Positions 52,519 to 62,102 of a stretch of DNA of 64,000 nucleotides are shown here, piece after piece. The position numbers and the translations under genes were made by a program. The stretch's first letter is position 1. Each line of letters begins with the position of its first letter. Origin of the DNA: Caulobacter sp. Its GTDB lineage: Bacteria > Pseudomonadota > Alphaproteobacteria > Caulobacterales > Caulobacteraceae. The notes beneath the pieces were generated by a model that worked only from the letters and a program-made list of their open reading frames with translations, did no database searches and was not told where the DNA came from. The stretch spans positions 28,275 through 92,274 of the forward strand of contig JAUXMY010000003.1 in NCBI GenBank assembly GCA_030683005.1, given 5' to 3'.

Positions 52519-54353
52519 CTGACCTGAGACGGTCCCTGAGCGAAGCGGTCGCGGCCGTCTTCGCCGCCCAGGGACTCCCCGAAGAGCTGGGCCGGGTGAC
52601 CGCATCGGATCGCCCGGACCTTGCCGATTTCCAGTGCAACGGCGCGCTCGCCGCGGCCAAGGTGGCGCGCAAGCCGCCGCGCGAGATCGCCGCCGCCGTC
52701 GTCGACGCGCTTGCCGGCCGGCCTGAGCTTCAGTCCGTCGAGATCGCGGGCCTGGGCTTCATCAACATGCGGGTCAGCGCCGATACGCTGTCGGCCCGGG
52801 CGCGCGAGATCGCCGCCGACGCCCGTACCGGGGCGACGGAAGTCGCCGAGCCCCGGCGGGTGATCGTCGACTACGGCGGTCCGAACGTGGCCAAGCCGAT
52901 GCACGTGGGCCACCTGCGGGCCTCGATCATCGGCGAGTCCGTCAAGCGCATCTACCGCTTCCGGGGCGACCAGGTGCTGGGCGACGCCCACTTCGGCGAC
53001 TGGGGCTTCCAGATGGGCCTGCTGATCATGGCGGCCTGCGACCAGGACCCGTTCATCGCCACCTTGATGGATCGTCTGACCGGTTCGGTCGGCGTCAGCG
53101 CCGAGGACGAGCGCAAGGTCATGGACGCGCTGGCCGAGCGCATCAGCCTGGACGACCTGGACCGGATGTATCCGGAGGCCGCCGGCCGGGCCAAGACCGA
53201 CGCCGAGTATCGCGACCGCGCCCGCAAGGCGACGGCCGAGCTGCAGGGCGGGCGCCTGGGCTACCGCCTGCTGTGGAAGCACTTCGTCAAGGTCAGCAAG
53301 GTGGCGCTGGAGCGCGAGTTCCACGCCCTGGGCGTCGACTTCGACCTGTGGAAGGGCGAGAGCGACGCCGATCCCCTGATCGAGGGGATGATCCGCGAGC
53401 TGGACGCAAAGGGCCTGCTGGCCGACGACCAGGGCGCGCGGGTGATCCACCTGGCGCGGCCCGGCGAGACCAAGAAGAAGAAGGCGCCCGACGGGACCGT
53501 CTATGAGGCCCCGAGCCCCGACCCGCTGCTGGTGGTCTCCTCGGAAGGCTCGGCCATGTACGGCACCACCGACCTGGCCACGATCCTCGACCGCCGCCGG
53601 TCGTTCGACCCGCAGCTGATGCTCTACTGCGTGGACCAGCGCCAGGCTGACCATTTCGAGCAGGTGTTCCGCGCCAGCTACCTGGCCGGTTACGCCAGCG
53701 AGGGCGAGCTGGAGCACATCGGATTCGGCACCATGAACGGGGCCGACGGCAAGCCCTTCAAGACCCGCGAAGGCGGCGTCCTGAAACTGCACGACCTGAT
53801 CGAGATGACCCGCGCCAAGGCCCGAGAGCGGCTGAAGGAGGCCGGACTCGGCGGCGAGCTGCCGCCCGAGGACTTCGAGGACACCGCCAACAAGGTGGCC
53901 GTGGCGGCCCTGAAGTTCGCCGACCTCGGCAACTACCGTGGCACCAGCTACGTCTTCGACCTCGACCGCTTCTCCAGCTTCGAGGGCAAGACGGGCCCCT
54001 ACCTGCTCTACCAGGCGGTGCGGATCAAATCCCTGCTGCGGCGGGCCGCCGAAGAGCGGCTGGAGGGCGGCCGCATCCAGGTCGCCGACCCGGCCGAGCG
54101 CGAGCTGGCCCTGCTGCTCGACGCCTTCGACACGGCGGTGACCGAGGCCTACGACAAGAAGGCCCCCAACTTCATCGCCGAGCACGCCTTCAAGCTGGCC
54201 CAGGCCTTCTCGCGCTTCTACGCCGCCTGCCCGATCTTCCGGGAAGTCGACGCCAAGGTCGCCGCCTCACGCCTGGCCCTGGCCGCCGCGACGCTGAAGC
54301 AGCTGGAGCTGGCGCTCGACCTGCTGGGCATCGAAGCGCCGGAGCGGATGTAG
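52515..54353 (+). CDS. argS: Arginyl-tRNA synthetase
   Basis: A 612-residue class I synthetase. N-terminal ArgRS additional domain ([20 protein letters not shown]), the HIGH-type motif [20 protein letters not shown], the KMSKS-region ([18 protein letters not shown], as in KMSKS-less ArgRS) and the DALR anticodon-binding domain ([16 protein letters not shown], ending [10 protein letters not shown]). Length is typical. ATG overlaps the upstream stop. Confidence 0.97.
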   Translation: MTDLRRSLSEAVAAVFAAQGLPEELGRVTASDRPDLADFQCNGALAAAKVARKPPREIAAAVVDALAGRPELQSVEIAGLGFINMRVSADTLSARAREIAADARTGATEVAEPRRVIVDYGGPNVAKPMHVGHLRASIIGESVKRIYRFRGDQVLGDAHFGDWGFQMGLLIMAACDQDPFIATLMDRLTGSVGVSAEDERKVMDALAERISLDDLDRMYPEAAGRAKTDAEYRDRARKATAELQGGRLGYRLLWKHFVKVSKVALEREFHALGVDFDLWKGESDADPLIEGMIRELDAKGLLADDQGARVIHLARPGETKKKKAPDGTVYEAPSPDPLLVVSSEGSAMYGTTDLATILDRRRSFDPQLMLYCVDQRQADHFEQVFRASYLAGYASEGELEHIGFGTMNGADGKPFKTREGGVLKLHDLIEMTRAKARERLKEAGLGGELPPEDFEDTANKVAVAALKFADLGNYRGTSYVFDLDRFSSFEGKTGPYLLYQAVRIKSLLRRAAEERLEGGRIQVADPAERELALLLDAFDTAVTEAYDKKAPNFIAEHAFKLAQAFSRFYAACPIFREVDAKVAASRLALAAATLKQLELALDLLGIEAPERM

Positions 54354-54406
54354 GGCTGCACGGGCTCGGGCTTCCCGTTTTGACCGCCAGAGCGCATGAT
54401 GCGGGC

Positions 54407-54631
54407 ATGGAACAGCGCTTTCACGTTCACGCTGCATGGGATCCAGAGGCGAGCGTCTGGATTTCCTCAAGCAACATTCCCGGACTGGTCGTTGAGGCCG
54501 ATACGCTTGGCGAGTTCATTGAGCTTGTCGAGGCCTTGGCTCCGGAGATGCTTGCGGACAATCTGGGAATCAAGGGTCCGGTCCCCGTCGAAGTGCATGC
54601 GAACCGAACCCTGGACCTGATGGTCGCCTAG
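54407..54631 (+). CDS. DUF1902 / HicB-like antitoxin
   Basis: A 74-residue partial-RNase-H-fold protein: FHVHAAWDPEASVWISSSNI then PGLVVEADTLGEFIELVEAL is the DUF1902/HicB pattern. There is no C-terminal DNA-binding domain. It is followed by a HicA-type gene, in antitoxin-first order. ATG 54407 is preferred over 54380. Confidence 0.8.
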   Translation: MEQRFHVHAAWDPEASVWISSSNIPGLVVEADTLGEFIELVEALAPEMLADNLGIKGPVPVEVHANRTLDLMVA

Positions 54632-54670
54632 CGCGCGCCTTGTCGATTTGTGCGTTATGGTTGCCAAGCT

Positions 54671-54865
54671 GTGCCGCACGATTTTTACCCCGACATCGTC
54701 CGCGTCCTTGTGGAAGCCGGCTGGGAACGCGTGCCCGGCGGCAAAGGAAGCCACGAGAAATGGCGCAAGTCCGGCGCCGACCGAACCGTGGTGGTCTCGC
54801 GGACCAAGAGTCGCCATACCGCCAACGAAGTCCTGAAGCAGGCCGGCCTTCCCAAGGCCTTCTAA
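54671..54865 (+). CDS. HicA-family toxin
   Basis: A 64-residue dsRBD-like mRNA interferase: FYPDIVRVLVEAGWERVPGG, KGSHEKWRKSG (catalytic His), VVVSRTKSRHTANEVLKQAG. The start is probably GTG at 54671 (MPHDFYP); an in-frame GTG at 54650 would add seven residues. The partner antitoxin lies 39 nt upstream. Confidence 0.82.
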   Translation: MPHDFYPDIVRVLVEAGWERVPGGKGSHEKWRKSGADRTVVVSRTKSRHTANEVLKQAGLPKAF

Positions 54866-54911
54866 TCCCGCATTGACTCCCCGCCCCGGCTCCAGCACAC
54901 ACGCTCTCGTC

Positions 54912-55087
54912 TCGCGGGAGACGTCGGGGCTTGTCCCCGAGGCCGAAGGCGCAACCGCCCCGGAAACGCTCAGGCAAACGGACCGCGCGACTTAGGAACG
55001 CTGGAAAGCGCCGCATCCGCGGTGCGCCGAAGGAGCAAGGACGGCTTTGGCCGTCTGAAATCTCTCAGGCTCCAAGACAGCGGGGGC
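54912..55087 (+). promoter_or_regulatory. Tandem glycine riboswitch
   Basis: Two aptamers precede gcvT. The first spans about 54912-54990 (GCGGGAGAC, CCGAAGGCGCAACCGCC, GGAAACGCTCAGGC, AAACGGACCGC); the second about 54994-55087 (GGAACGCTGGAAAGC, GCGCCGAAGGAGCAAG, CTGAAATCTCTCAGGCTCC then AAGACAGCGGGGGC). Glycine binding turns on the cleavage operon in known members. Confidence 0.92.
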
Positions 55088-55141
55088 GAATCGCCAGGTC
55101 ATCAGGCCCGGCGAGACGCATCGACCCCGCCGGAGCCCCGC

Positions 55142-56254
55142 GTGTCTCAAGACGACCTCAGGAAGACCCCGCTCTTTGACGCGCATGTCGCCGCCGGCGC
55201 GCGCATGGTGCCCTTCGCCGGCTATTCCATGCCGGTCCAGTACCGCGACGGCGTGCTCAAGGAGCACCTCTGGACCCGCGAGAGCGCCGGGCTGTTCGAC
55301 GTGTCGCACATGGGCCAGGCCCGGCTCCGCGGCGTCTCGCCCCTCTCGGCGTTCGAGGAAATCACGCCGGGCGACTTCATCGGCCTGGCGCCCGGCAAGC
55401 AGCGCTACTCCCTCCTTCTGAACAAGAAGGGCGGCATCATCGACGACCTGATGGCCTCGCGTCCGGACGGCGACGGCCTGTTCGTGATCGTCAACGGGGC
55501 CTGCAAGGAGGGCGACTTCCGCGTCATCGACGACGAGCTGGCCCCGCAGGTCAGCATCGAGCGTCTTGAAGACCGCGCGCTTCTGGCGCTGCAGGGACCC
55601 AGGGCCGTCGAGGTGCTGGCCGCCCACATCCCCGAGTGCGCCGGCAAGGTGTTCATGGACAGCTGGGCGACCACGGGCTTTGGCGTCGACCTGCTGGTCT
55701 CGCGCTCCGGCTACACCGGCGAGGACGGCTACGAGATCTCGGTTCCCGGTCACGCCGCCGAGCGGATCTGGAACACCCTGCTGGCCGACGAGCGCGTCCG
55801 CCCCATCGGCCTCGGCGCCCGCGACAGCCTGCGGCTCGAGGCCGGCCTGCCGCTCTATGGCCATGACGTCGACGAGACGGTCAGCCCGGTCGAAGCCGGC
55901 CTGACCTTCGCCGTCTCCAAGAAGCGCCGCGACGCCCGGGACTTCCCCGGCGCCGCCCGGATCACGAAGGAACTGGCCGAGGGCCCGTCCCGCGTCCGCG
56001 TCGGCCTGAAGATCCTCGAAGGCCCGCCGGCCCGTGAAGGCGCCGAGATCGCCGACGCCTCGGGCGCGGTGGTCGGCGTCGTCACCAGCGGCGGCTTCGC
56101 GCCCTCGCTCGGCCATCCCATCGCCATGGGCTTCGTCCCGCCCGCGCTGAGCGCCGTGGGTACGCCGCTGAACGTCATTGTCCGGGGCAAGTCCGGCGCG
56201 GCCCAGGTCGTCGCCATGCCCTTCGTCCCCAACCGCTACGTCCGCAAGGTCTAG
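55142..56254 (+). CDS. gcvT: Glycine cleavage system T protein (aminomethyltransferase)
   Basis: A 370-residue tetrahydrofolate-dependent enzyme moving the methylene group from the H-protein arm to THF and releasing ammonia. Motifs: MVPFAGYSMPVQY, LFDVSHMGQ, SRSGYTGEDGYEI (catalytic Asp region), LEAGLPLYGHDVDE. The start is GTG at 55142 (MSQDDLRKTPLFDAHVAAGA), 55 nt after the riboswitch. First gene of the gcv operon. Confidence 0.96.
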   Translation: MSQDDLRKTPLFDAHVAAGARMVPFAGYSMPVQYRDGVLKEHLWTRESAGLFDVSHMGQARLRGVSPLSAFEEITPGDFIGLAPGKQRYSLLLNKKGGIIDDLMASRPDGDGLFVIVNGACKEGDFRVIDDELAPQVSIERLEDRALLALQGPRAVEVLAAHIPECAGKVFMDSWATTGFGVDLLVSRSGYTGEDGYEISVPGHAAERIWNTLLADERVRPIGLGARDSLRLEAGLPLYGHDVDETVSPVEAGLTFAVSKKRRDARDFPGAARITKELAEGPSRVRVGLKILEGPPAREGAEIADASGAVVGVVTSGGFAPSLGHPIAMGFVPPALSAVGTPLNVIVRGKSGAAQVVAMPFVPNRYVRKV

Positions 56255-56263
56255 GAGCCAGCC

Positions 56264-56629
56264 ATGCGTTTCACCAAGGATCACGAGTGGGTCGAGCTCG
56301 ACGGCGACGTCGCGACCATCGGCATCACCGCCTACGCTGCCGAGCAACTGGGCGACGTGGTGTTCGTGGAAGTCCCCGATATCGGCAAGACGGTCGCCCA
56401 GGGCGACGGCCTGGCCGTGGTCGAGAGCGTCAAGGCCGCCTCCGACGTCTACGCTCCGATCTCCGGCGAGGTGGTCGAGGCCAACGGCGCGCTCGGCGAC
56501 GCGCCCGAGACCGTCAACGCCGCCCCCGAAGCCGGCGGCTGGTTCGCCAGGATCAAGGTCAGCGACCCCTCGCAGGTCGAGGTCCTGATGGATCGCGCGG
56601 CGTACGAAGAATACCTCGGCACGCTCTAG
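56264..56629 (+). CDS. gcvH: Glycine cleavage system H protein
   Basis: A 121-residue lipoyl carrier. The lipoylated lysine is in [20 protein letters not shown] (S-V-K-A). [20 protein letters not shown] is the standard N-terminus. It shuttles the aminomethyl group between P, T and L proteins. It starts 9 nt after gcvT. Confidence 0.97.
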   Translation: MRFTKDHEWVELDGDVATIGITAYAAEQLGDVVFVEVPDIGKTVAQGDGLAVVESVKAASDVYAPISGEVVEANGALGDAPETVNAAPEAGGWFARIKVSDPSQVEVLMDRAAYEEYLGTL

Positions 56630-56637
56630 CGCCGTGT

Positions 56638-56697
56638 CCCCGGCGAAGGCCGGGGCCCATACCGCAGCCCCAGCTTGGATCCCGGCCTTCGCCGGGA
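56638..56697. repeat. Inverted pair of CCCGGC-GAAG-GCCGGG repeats
   Basis: CCCCGGCGAAGGCCGGGG (56638-56655) and GATCCCGGCCTTCGCCGGGA (56678-56697) are inverted copies of the unit also found at 12057. They fill the 83-nt gap between gcvH and gcvPA, so they are transcribed in the operon and could fold as a hairpin. Confidence 0.75.
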
Positions 56698-56712
56698 AGA
56701 CGGTGGATTTGA

Positions 56713-58056
56713 ATGCGCTACCTCCCCCTCACCCCCGATGACCGCGCGCAGATGCTCGGCGTCATCGGCGTGGACTCCATCGACGCCCTGTTCGTCGATG
56801 TGCCCGCCTCCGCCCGCCGCGAAGGCTTCGTCGAGCTGCCGCATGTCGCCGGCGAGCTGGAGGTCGAGCGGGAGCTGGCCGGGTTGGCGGCGCGGAACGT
56901 GGCGGCCGGGTCGGTCCCCTTCTTCTGCGGCGCGGGGGCCTATCGCCATCACGTCCCGGCGACGGTTGACCACCTGATCCAGCGGTCGGAGTTCCTGACC
57001 AGCTACACGCCGTACCAGCCCGAGATCGCCCAGGGCACGCTGCAGGTGCTGTTCGAGTTCCAGACCCAGGTCGCCGCCCTGACAGGGATGGATGTGGCCA
57101 ACGCCTCGCTCTACGACGGCTCCACCGCCTGCGCCGAGGCGGTGATGATGACCAAGCGGGTCACGAAGCGGAGCCGCGCGGTGCTGTCGGGCGGGGTCCA
57201 CCCGCACTATGTCGCCACCACCGAGACCCTGGCCCGGGCCGAAGGGATGGACGTCGTCCACCTGCCGGCCGCCGTCGACGCCGAGGACGCGGTCATCGCC
57301 GCCATCGACGCGGGGACGGCCTGCGTCGTGGTCCAGACGCCCAACGTGTTCGGCACGGCCACGGACGTCACGAAGATCGCTGAAGCGGCCCACGCCGCCG
57401 GCGCCCTGCTGATCGTGGTCACCACCGAGGCGGTGTCGCTGGGCCTGCTCAAGTCGCCCGGCGAGATGGGGGCCGACATCGCCGTGGCCGAGGGCCAGTC
57501 GATCGGCAACGCCCTGAACTACGGCGGCCCCTACGTCGGCCTCTTCGCCTGCCGCGAAAAGCTGGTGCGCCAGGCGCCCGGCCGGCTGTGCGGCGAGACG
57601 GTGGACGCCGACGGCCGGCGCGGCTTCGTGCTGACCCTGTCGACCCGCGAGCAGCACATCCGCCGCGACAAGGCGACGAGCAACATCTGCACCAACAGCG
57701 GCCTCTGCGCCCTGGCCTTCTCGATCCATATGAGCCTGCTGGGCGAGGTCGGCCTGCGCCGGCTGGCGGCCCTGAACCACCAGCGGGCCCGCGAACTCAA
57801 GGCGGCGCTGGAGGGGGTGAAGGGCGTCGAGATCCTCACCCCCCGCTTCTTCAACGAGTTCGCCGTGAAGCTGACCAAGCCGGCCGCCCGGGTGGTCGAG
57901 GACCTGGCCTTCAAGGGCGTGCTGGGCGGGGTGCCGTTCAGCCGTCTGGCCCCTGGCGCCGGCATGGACGACGTCCTGCTGGTCGCCGCCACCGAGACCG
58001 TGACCGGCGAAGACATCGCCGCCTTCCAGGCCGCCCTGACGGAGGTGATGGCATGA
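56713..58056 (+). CDS. gcvPA: Glycine dehydrogenase (decarboxylating) subunit 1
   Basis: A 447-residue P-protein alpha subunit. Landmarks are [60 protein letters not shown] and [20 protein letters not shown]. It lacks the PLP lysine, which is in subunit 2. The split alpha/beta P-protein is usual for this group. The next gene is separated by a 184-nt repeat-bearing gap. Confidence 0.96.
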   Translation: MRYLPLTPDDRAQMLGVIGVDSIDALFVDVPASARREGFVELPHVAGELEVERELAGLAARNVAAGSVPFFCGAGAYRHHVPATVDHLIQRSEFLTSYTPYQPEIAQGTLQVLFEFQTQVAALTGMDVANASLYDGSTACAEAVMMTKRVTKRSRAVLSGGVHPHYVATTETLARAEGMDVVHLPAAVDAEDAVIAAIDAGTACVVVQTPNVFGTATDVTKIAEAAHAAGALLIVVTTEAVSLGLLKSPGEMGADIAVAEGQSIGNALNYGGPYVGLFACREKLVRQAPGRLCGETVDADGRRGFVLTLSTREQHIRRDKATSNICTNSGLCALAFSIHMSLLGEVGLRRLAALNHQRARELKAALEGVKGVEILTPRFFNEFAVKLTKPAARVVEDLAFKGVLGGVPFSRLAPGAGMDDVLLVAATETVTGEDIAAFQAALTEVMA

Positions 58057-58072
58057 GCACGACACACGTCTC

Positions 58073-58223
58073 CCTTCCTCCTCGATGGAGGAAGGGCCGG
58101 GGATGGTGGTGTGGCTCCGGCCTTGCGGTGAGCGCACTGACTGGCGCCAACGCCCTGCCGAGCCCTTCACCTGAACACGGCGGCCACACCACCACCCAAC
58201 CCTCCTCCATCGAGGAGGAGGGC
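58073..58223. repeat. MITE-like inverted repeat between gcvPA and gcvPB
   Basis: Left arm about 58073-58119 (CCTTCCTCCTCGATGGAGGA, then GGATGGTGGTGTGGCTCCGG) and right arm 58178-58223 (CGGCCACACCACCACCCAAC, then CCTCCTCCATCGAGGAGGAG) are inverted. Each tip has its own hairpin. The element takes up almost the entire gap. Confidence 0.8.
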
Positions 58224-58240
58224 TTCAGGGGAGCCTTCCG

Positions 58241-59791
58241 ATGAGCAGCAGCATGAACACCGTGGGGCGCCCCACCGCGCCGGTCGCCACCGCCGGCGAC
58301 ATCCCGCCGACCCTCACCGGCGCCCGCGGCTTGCTGCAGGACGAGGCGCTGATCTTCGAGCTGGGCGGCTGGAACAAGACCGGCGTCGATCTGCCGCCCG
58401 CCGAGCGTCCCGCCGACGATCTGGCCGGGCTGCTGCGCGCCGAGCCCATCGGCCTGCCCGGCCTCAGCGAGCCCGAGGCCGTGCGCCACTACGTGCGCCT
58501 GAGCCAGAAGAACCACGCCATCGACCTGGCCCTCTATCCGCTGGGGTCGTGCACGATGAAGCACAACCCGCGCCTCAACGAGAAGATGGCGCGGCTGGCG
58601 GGCTTTTCCGACATCCATCCGCTGCAGCCGGTCTCGACCGTGCAGGGGGCGCTGGCGCTGATCGACCGGCTGGCCCACTGGCTGAAGACCCTGACCGGCA
58701 TGCCGGCGGTTGCCATGACGCCCAAGGCCGGCGCCCACGGCGAGCTGTGCGGCCTGCTGGCCATCAAGGCGGCGCACGAGGCGGGCGGCCAGGGCCACCG
58801 CAAGACCGTCCTCTGCCCGACCAGCGCCCACGGCACCAACCCGGCCACGGCGGCCTTCGTCGGCTACAGCGTCGTCGAGATCGCCCAGACCGACGACGGC
58901 CGCGTGGATCTGGCCGACCTGGCGTCCAAGCTCGGCCCCGACGTGGCGGCCATCATGGTCACCAACCCCAACACCTGCGGCCTGTTCGAACGCGATATCG
59001 TCGAGATCGCCCGCCTGACCCATGAGGCCGGCGCCTACTTCTACTGCGACGGGGCCAACTTCAACGCCATCGTCGGCCGGGTGCGGCCAGGCGACCTCGG
59101 CGTCGACGCCATGCACATCAACCTGCACAAGACCTTCTCCACCCCGCACGGCGGCGGCGGGCCGGGCGCGGGCCCGGTGGTGCTGAGCGCGGCGCTGGCG
59201 CCGTTCGCGCCCGCCCCCTGGATCACCCACCACGCCGACGGCTTCCACCTGGTCGAGGAGGCCGTTGGCGAAGCCACCCAGGCCTTTGGCCGGATGAGCG
59301 CCTTCCACGGCCAGATGGGCATGTTCGTGCGGGCCTACGCCTATATGCGCAGCCACGGCGCCGACGGCCTGCGCCAGGTGGCCGAGGACGCGGTGCTGAA
59401 CGCCAACTACATCAAGGCCAGCCTGGCGGACGTGATGAGCCCGGCCTTCCCGGACGGCCCCTGCATGCACGAAGCGCTGTTCGACGACAGCTGGCTGGAA
59501 GGGACCGGGGTCACCACGCTCGACTTCGCCAAGGCGATGATCGACGAGGGCTTCCACCCGATGACCATGTACTTCCCGCTGGTCGTCCACGGGGCGATGC
59601 TGATCGAGCCGACCGAGACCGAGAGCAAGCAGGAGCTGGACCGCTTCGTCCACGCCCTGCGGCTGCTGGCCGGGGCGGCGAAGGCCGGCGAGGTCGACCG
59701 CTTCAAGGGCGCGCCGTTCCACGCCCCGCTGCGGCGTCTGGACGAGACCCTGGCGGCGCGCAAGCCGAAGCTTCGGTGGCGCGCGGCCTAA
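58241..59791 (+). CDS. gcvPB: Glycine dehydrogenase (decarboxylating) subunit 2
   Basis: A 516-residue PLP-binding P-protein beta subunit. The PLP lysine is in HINLHKTFSTPHGGGGPGAG; other landmarks are YPLGSCTMKHNPRLNE, TSAHGTNPATAAFVGY and NPNTCGLFERDI. With gcvPA it decarboxylates glycine and loads the H protein. The start at 58241 (MSSSMNTVGRP) immediately follows the inverted repeat; CAGGGGAG lies 7-8 nt upstream. Confidence 0.95.
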   Translation: MSSSMNTVGRPTAPVATAGDIPPTLTGARGLLQDEALIFELGGWNKTGVDLPPAERPADDLAGLLRAEPIGLPGLSEPEAVRHYVRLSQKNHAIDLALYPLGSCTMKHNPRLNEKMARLAGFSDIHPLQPVSTVQGALALIDRLAHWLKTLTGMPAVAMTPKAGAHGELCGLLAIKAAHEAGGQGHRKTVLCPTSAHGTNPATAAFVGYSVVEIAQTDDGRVDLADLASKLGPDVAAIMVTNPNTCGLFERDIVEIARLTHEAGAYFYCDGANFNAIVGRVRPGDLGVDAMHINLHKTFSTPHGGGGPGAGPVVLSAALAPFAPAPWITHHADGFHLVEEAVGEATQAFGRMSAFHGQMGMFVRAYAYMRSHGADGLRQVAEDAVLNANYIKASLADVMSPAFPDGPCMHEALFDDSWLEGTGVTTLDFAKAMIDEGFHPMTMYFPLVVHGAMLIEPTETESKQELDRFVHALRLLAGAAKAGEVDRFKGAPFHAPLRRLDETLAARKPKLRWRAA

Positions 59792-59802
59792 CGCCCCCAC
59801 CG

Positions 59803-59918
59803 CCGTCATCCTCGGGCTCGTCCCGCGGACCCCTATTTCGGCTCGCAGGTGAGAGTGTGATCACACTCTCACAGTGAAGCTTGATACGGGGTCCTCGCCA
59901 CAAGGGCGAGGATGACGG
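59803..59918. repeat. 116-bp element with inverted ends and central 24-bp palindrome
   Basis: The ends CCGTCATCCTCGGGCTCGTC (from 59803) and CAAGGGCGAGGATGACGG (to 59918) are inverted, 25 of 31 positions matching. In the middle, 59849-59872 is a perfect palindrome with arms GTGAGAGTGTGA and TCACACTCTCAC. It lies 11 nt after gcvPB. Confidence 0.8.
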
Positions 59919-60153
59919 GTGGGGTAGGTGGATGGGGACACGGTTGCCGCCATATTGACCCCGTTTTTTCACACCGCGGTCACAACCTGAGACATTTCAG
60001 CCACGGCCAGATGCAGAACCCGTCGAGGTCTCGTTAAGTCTTCGTCACAGAGGAACCCGCGCCCTTTACGCGGCGCTTGAGGCTGCACATATCGGGTACA
60101 CAGCGACGCGGTCCCTAGAACGCCGAGCTTCTCCGCCCCGTGTTTTGGTCACC
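59919..60153. other. Intergenic interval without a recognised gene
   Basis: About 235 nt between the 116-bp element and the PGPGW protein gene. It contains an isolated GGGGACACGG that resembles one REP arm, a run of six T residues at about 59964 and the promoter region of the next gene. Nothing else can be supported. Confidence 0.5.
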
Positions 60154-60555
60154 ATGTCCCTCGTCCTGACGATGCCCCGCGCCTTCACGTCCGCCGACGA
60201 CGCCGCCCGAGCCCTCGTGGCCCGTGTGGCGCGCTGGGCGCTGATCGGACTGGGCGTCGCCGTCATCGCACTGGGCGTGTTGATCGCGCCGCTGCCGGGC
60301 CCAGGCGGCATCCCGGTCATCGTCGTGGGTCTGATGATCCTGCTGCGCAACAGCTTCTGGGCCAAGCGGCAGTTCGTGCGCTTCCAGCGCGCCCACCCCA
60401 GGACGGTATTCCCGATCCGCCGGCTGCTGCGCCGCGAGCCCGAAGTCTTCCCGGTCTTCTGGCAGGGCATCCTGCGCACCGAGCGGGTGCTGCTGGCCAA
60501 GGAGCGTCGTTTCGCCAAGCGCCTGCGCCGCCGCTTCCGCAAGGCGCGCCGTTAG
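60154..60555 (+). CDS. PGPGW-type small membrane protein
   Basis: A 133-residue protein with two close hydrophobic helices (WALIGLGVAVIALGVLIAPL and IPVIVVGLMILLRNSFW) separated by PGPGG, the signature of the PGPGW transmembrane family. The C-terminus is strongly basic (RFAKRLRRRFRKARR). Function unknown. ATG 60154 is chosen over a TTG at 60145. It converges with atpF across a bidirectional terminator. Confidence 0.78.
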   Translation: MSLVLTMPRAFTSADDAARALVARVARWALIGLGVAVIALGVLIAPLPGPGGIPVIVVGLMILLRNSFWAKRQFVRFQRAHPRTVFPIRRLLRREPEVFPVFWQGILRTERVLLAKERRFAKRLRRRFRKARR

Positions 60556-60626
60556 ACCCCGGGACAGGCCGACGCTAGCCGGTATGTGTAACAGGTACGC
60601 TTCGCGAGCACGTCCCCGCACAAGGA

Positions 60627-60660
60627 AAAGGCCCCGCCGGTCGCCCGGCGGGGCCTTTGA
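60627..60660 (-). terminator. Terminator at the end of the ATP synthase F0 operon
   Basis: On the minus strand GGCCCCGCCG, loop GGCGAC, CGGCGGGGCC then TTTTCCTT. It is 21 nt after the atpF stop. On the plus strand the stem is followed by TTTG, so it may stop the convergent gene as well. Confidence 0.88.
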
Positions 60661-60680
60661 CGTGGGAGTGGTCGCGGCGC

Positions 60681-61196
60681 CTACTGCAGGCGGGCGGCGA
60701 GACCCTTGATGGCCGTGTCGACCGTCGGATCGGCCTGACCGGCGGCCACGCGGGCGGCCAGGATGGTCTCGGCGGCCTGGGCCGACAGCTCGGCGGCGGC
60801 GGCCTTCACCTCGGCGGCGGCCTGGGCCTCGGCGGAGGCGATCTTGCGCTCGGCCAGGGCGGCGCGGCGGGTGATCTGCTCCTCGAGCTTGGCCTTGGCC
60901 TCGATGGCCAGACGTTCGGCGTCGGCCTTGGCGGCCTTCAGCATCTCGGCGGCCTGACGTTCGGCGTCCTCACGCTGGATGCGCAGGTCGGCCAGCATGG
61001 CCTCGGCTTCGGCCCGAAGACGAGCGGCCTCGTCCAGGTCGGCCTGGATGGTGGCGGCCTTCGCGTCGAGCTGGGCGGCGACCATCTTCGGTACGCCGGC
61101 GCGCACGACGATGGCGATGAACAGCAGGAGGCCGACGCCGACCCAGAGTTCGGCGTTGGAGAAGGACCAGAAGTAGGAATCGAAGAACGCGGGCAT
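60681..61196 (-). CDS. atpF: F0F1 ATP synthase subunit b
   Basis: A 171-residue peripheral stalk subunit: one N-terminal helix ([19 protein letters not shown]) and a long coiled coil ([33 protein letters not shown]). Its ATG at 61196 overlaps the last base of the b' gene, coupling the pair at the expected one-to-one ratio. Last gene of the operon. Confidence 0.94.
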   Translation of the reverse strand: MPAFFDSYFWSFSNAELWVGVGLLLFIAIVVRAGVPKMVAAQLDAKAATIQADLDEAARLRAEAEAMLADLRIQREDAERQAAEMLKAAKADAERLAIEAKAKLEEQITRRAALAERKIASAEAQAAAEVKAAAAELSAQAAETILAARVAAGQADPTVDTAIKGLAARLQ

Positions 61197-61762
61197 CAGG
61201 CGGCTCCTCCGCGGGCGGCGAGCGCGGCCTTGATGTCGGCGGCGGACGCGGCCTTGCCGGTCAGCTTCTCGACGATGGCGGCGGCCGTCTCGCCGGCGAT
61301 GGCGCCGACGTTGGACATGGCCGCGTCGCGCATGGCGGCGATGCGGGTCTCGGCCTGGGCGACCTGTTCGGCCACCTTGGCTTCTTCCACGGCGGCGCGT
61401 TCCGCTGACTGGGCGGCGGCCTTGGCGCGGGCCTCGGCGGCGACGCGTTGCGACTGGGCGCGGGCGTCGGCGACTTCAGCGGCGGCGGCCCTGGCCTGAT
61501 CGGCGGCTTCGGCCTGAACCTGACGCGCGGTCTCGAGCGCCCCGGAAATGGTGCTGGCCCGCTGGTCGATCACGGCCCGCATGCGAGGCGTGAAGACGCG
61601 CGCGATCAGCACATAGAGGATCACGAACAGGATCAGCAGCCAGGCGATCTGCCCGCCCCAGTGCTCGAACTGGAACTGCGGGAGTCCGCCCGAGCCGTGT
61701 TCGGCCTCGGTCGTAGCCGTATGCGCCGTGTCGGCGCCGTGGCCTTCAGGGGTAGCCATCAC
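61196..61762 (-). CDS. atpF': F0F1 ATP synthase subunit b'
   Basis: A 188-residue b-like stalk subunit found in phototrophs and alphaproteobacteria. A Pro/Gly/His-rich N-terminal extension ([20 protein letters not shown]) precedes the helix ([20 protein letters not shown]) and a coiled coil. It forms the heterodimeric stalk with subunit b. It starts 61 nt after atpE ends. Confidence 0.93.
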   Translation of the reverse strand: MMATPEGHGADTAHTATTEAEHGSGGLPQFQFEHWGGQIAWLLILFVILYVLIARVFTPRMRAVIDQRASTISGALETARQVQAEAADQARAAAAEVADARAQSQRVAAEARAKAAAQSAERAAVEEAKVAEQVAQAETRIAAMRDAAMSNVGAIAGETAAAIVEKLTGKAASAADIKAALAARGGAA

Positions 61763-61823
61763 GTATCCGTCGGATTAAAGGCGCGGCGGCGCCGGAGGGC
61801 GCCGCCGCAGGACGTCTGCGAGA

Positions 61824-62048
61824 TCAGCCGAAGTAGATCAGCACGCCGAGCACGAAGGCCAGGATGCCCAGGGCTTCGGCGAGGGCGGCGCCCACGAACA
61901 GGTTGCCGATCTGGCTGGCGGCGGCCGACGGGTTGCGCAGGGCGCCCGCCAGAAACTGGCCGAAAATGGTGCCGACGCCGATGCCGGCGCCGATCATGCC
62001 GAGGGTCGCGAGGCCCGCGCCGATGGCCTTAGCCGCTTCAACTTCCAT
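61824..62048 (-). CDS. atpE: F0F1 ATP synthase subunit c
   Basis: A 74-residue hairpin proteolipid of the rotor ring. Two helices, [20 protein letters not shown] and [20 protein letters not shown], flank the polar loop ALRNPSA; the proton-carrying Glu is E58 in ALAEALG. ATG 62048. Confidence 0.97.
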   Translation of the reverse strand: MEVEAAKAIGAGLATLGMIGAGIGVGTIFGQFLAGALRNPSAAASQIGNLFVGAALAEALGILAFVLGVLIYFG

Positions 62049-62102
62049 GGTATCAGATCCTAGTGTTGGTCAGGGTTGGTAGGGATTGGCCTGGAGACCC
62101 GG

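Noticed and set aside
58057..58240. Riboswitch between gcvPA and gcvPB
   Set aside because: The gap is explained by inverted repeat arms related to those at 28366 and 37520; no glycine aptamer motifs are present there.
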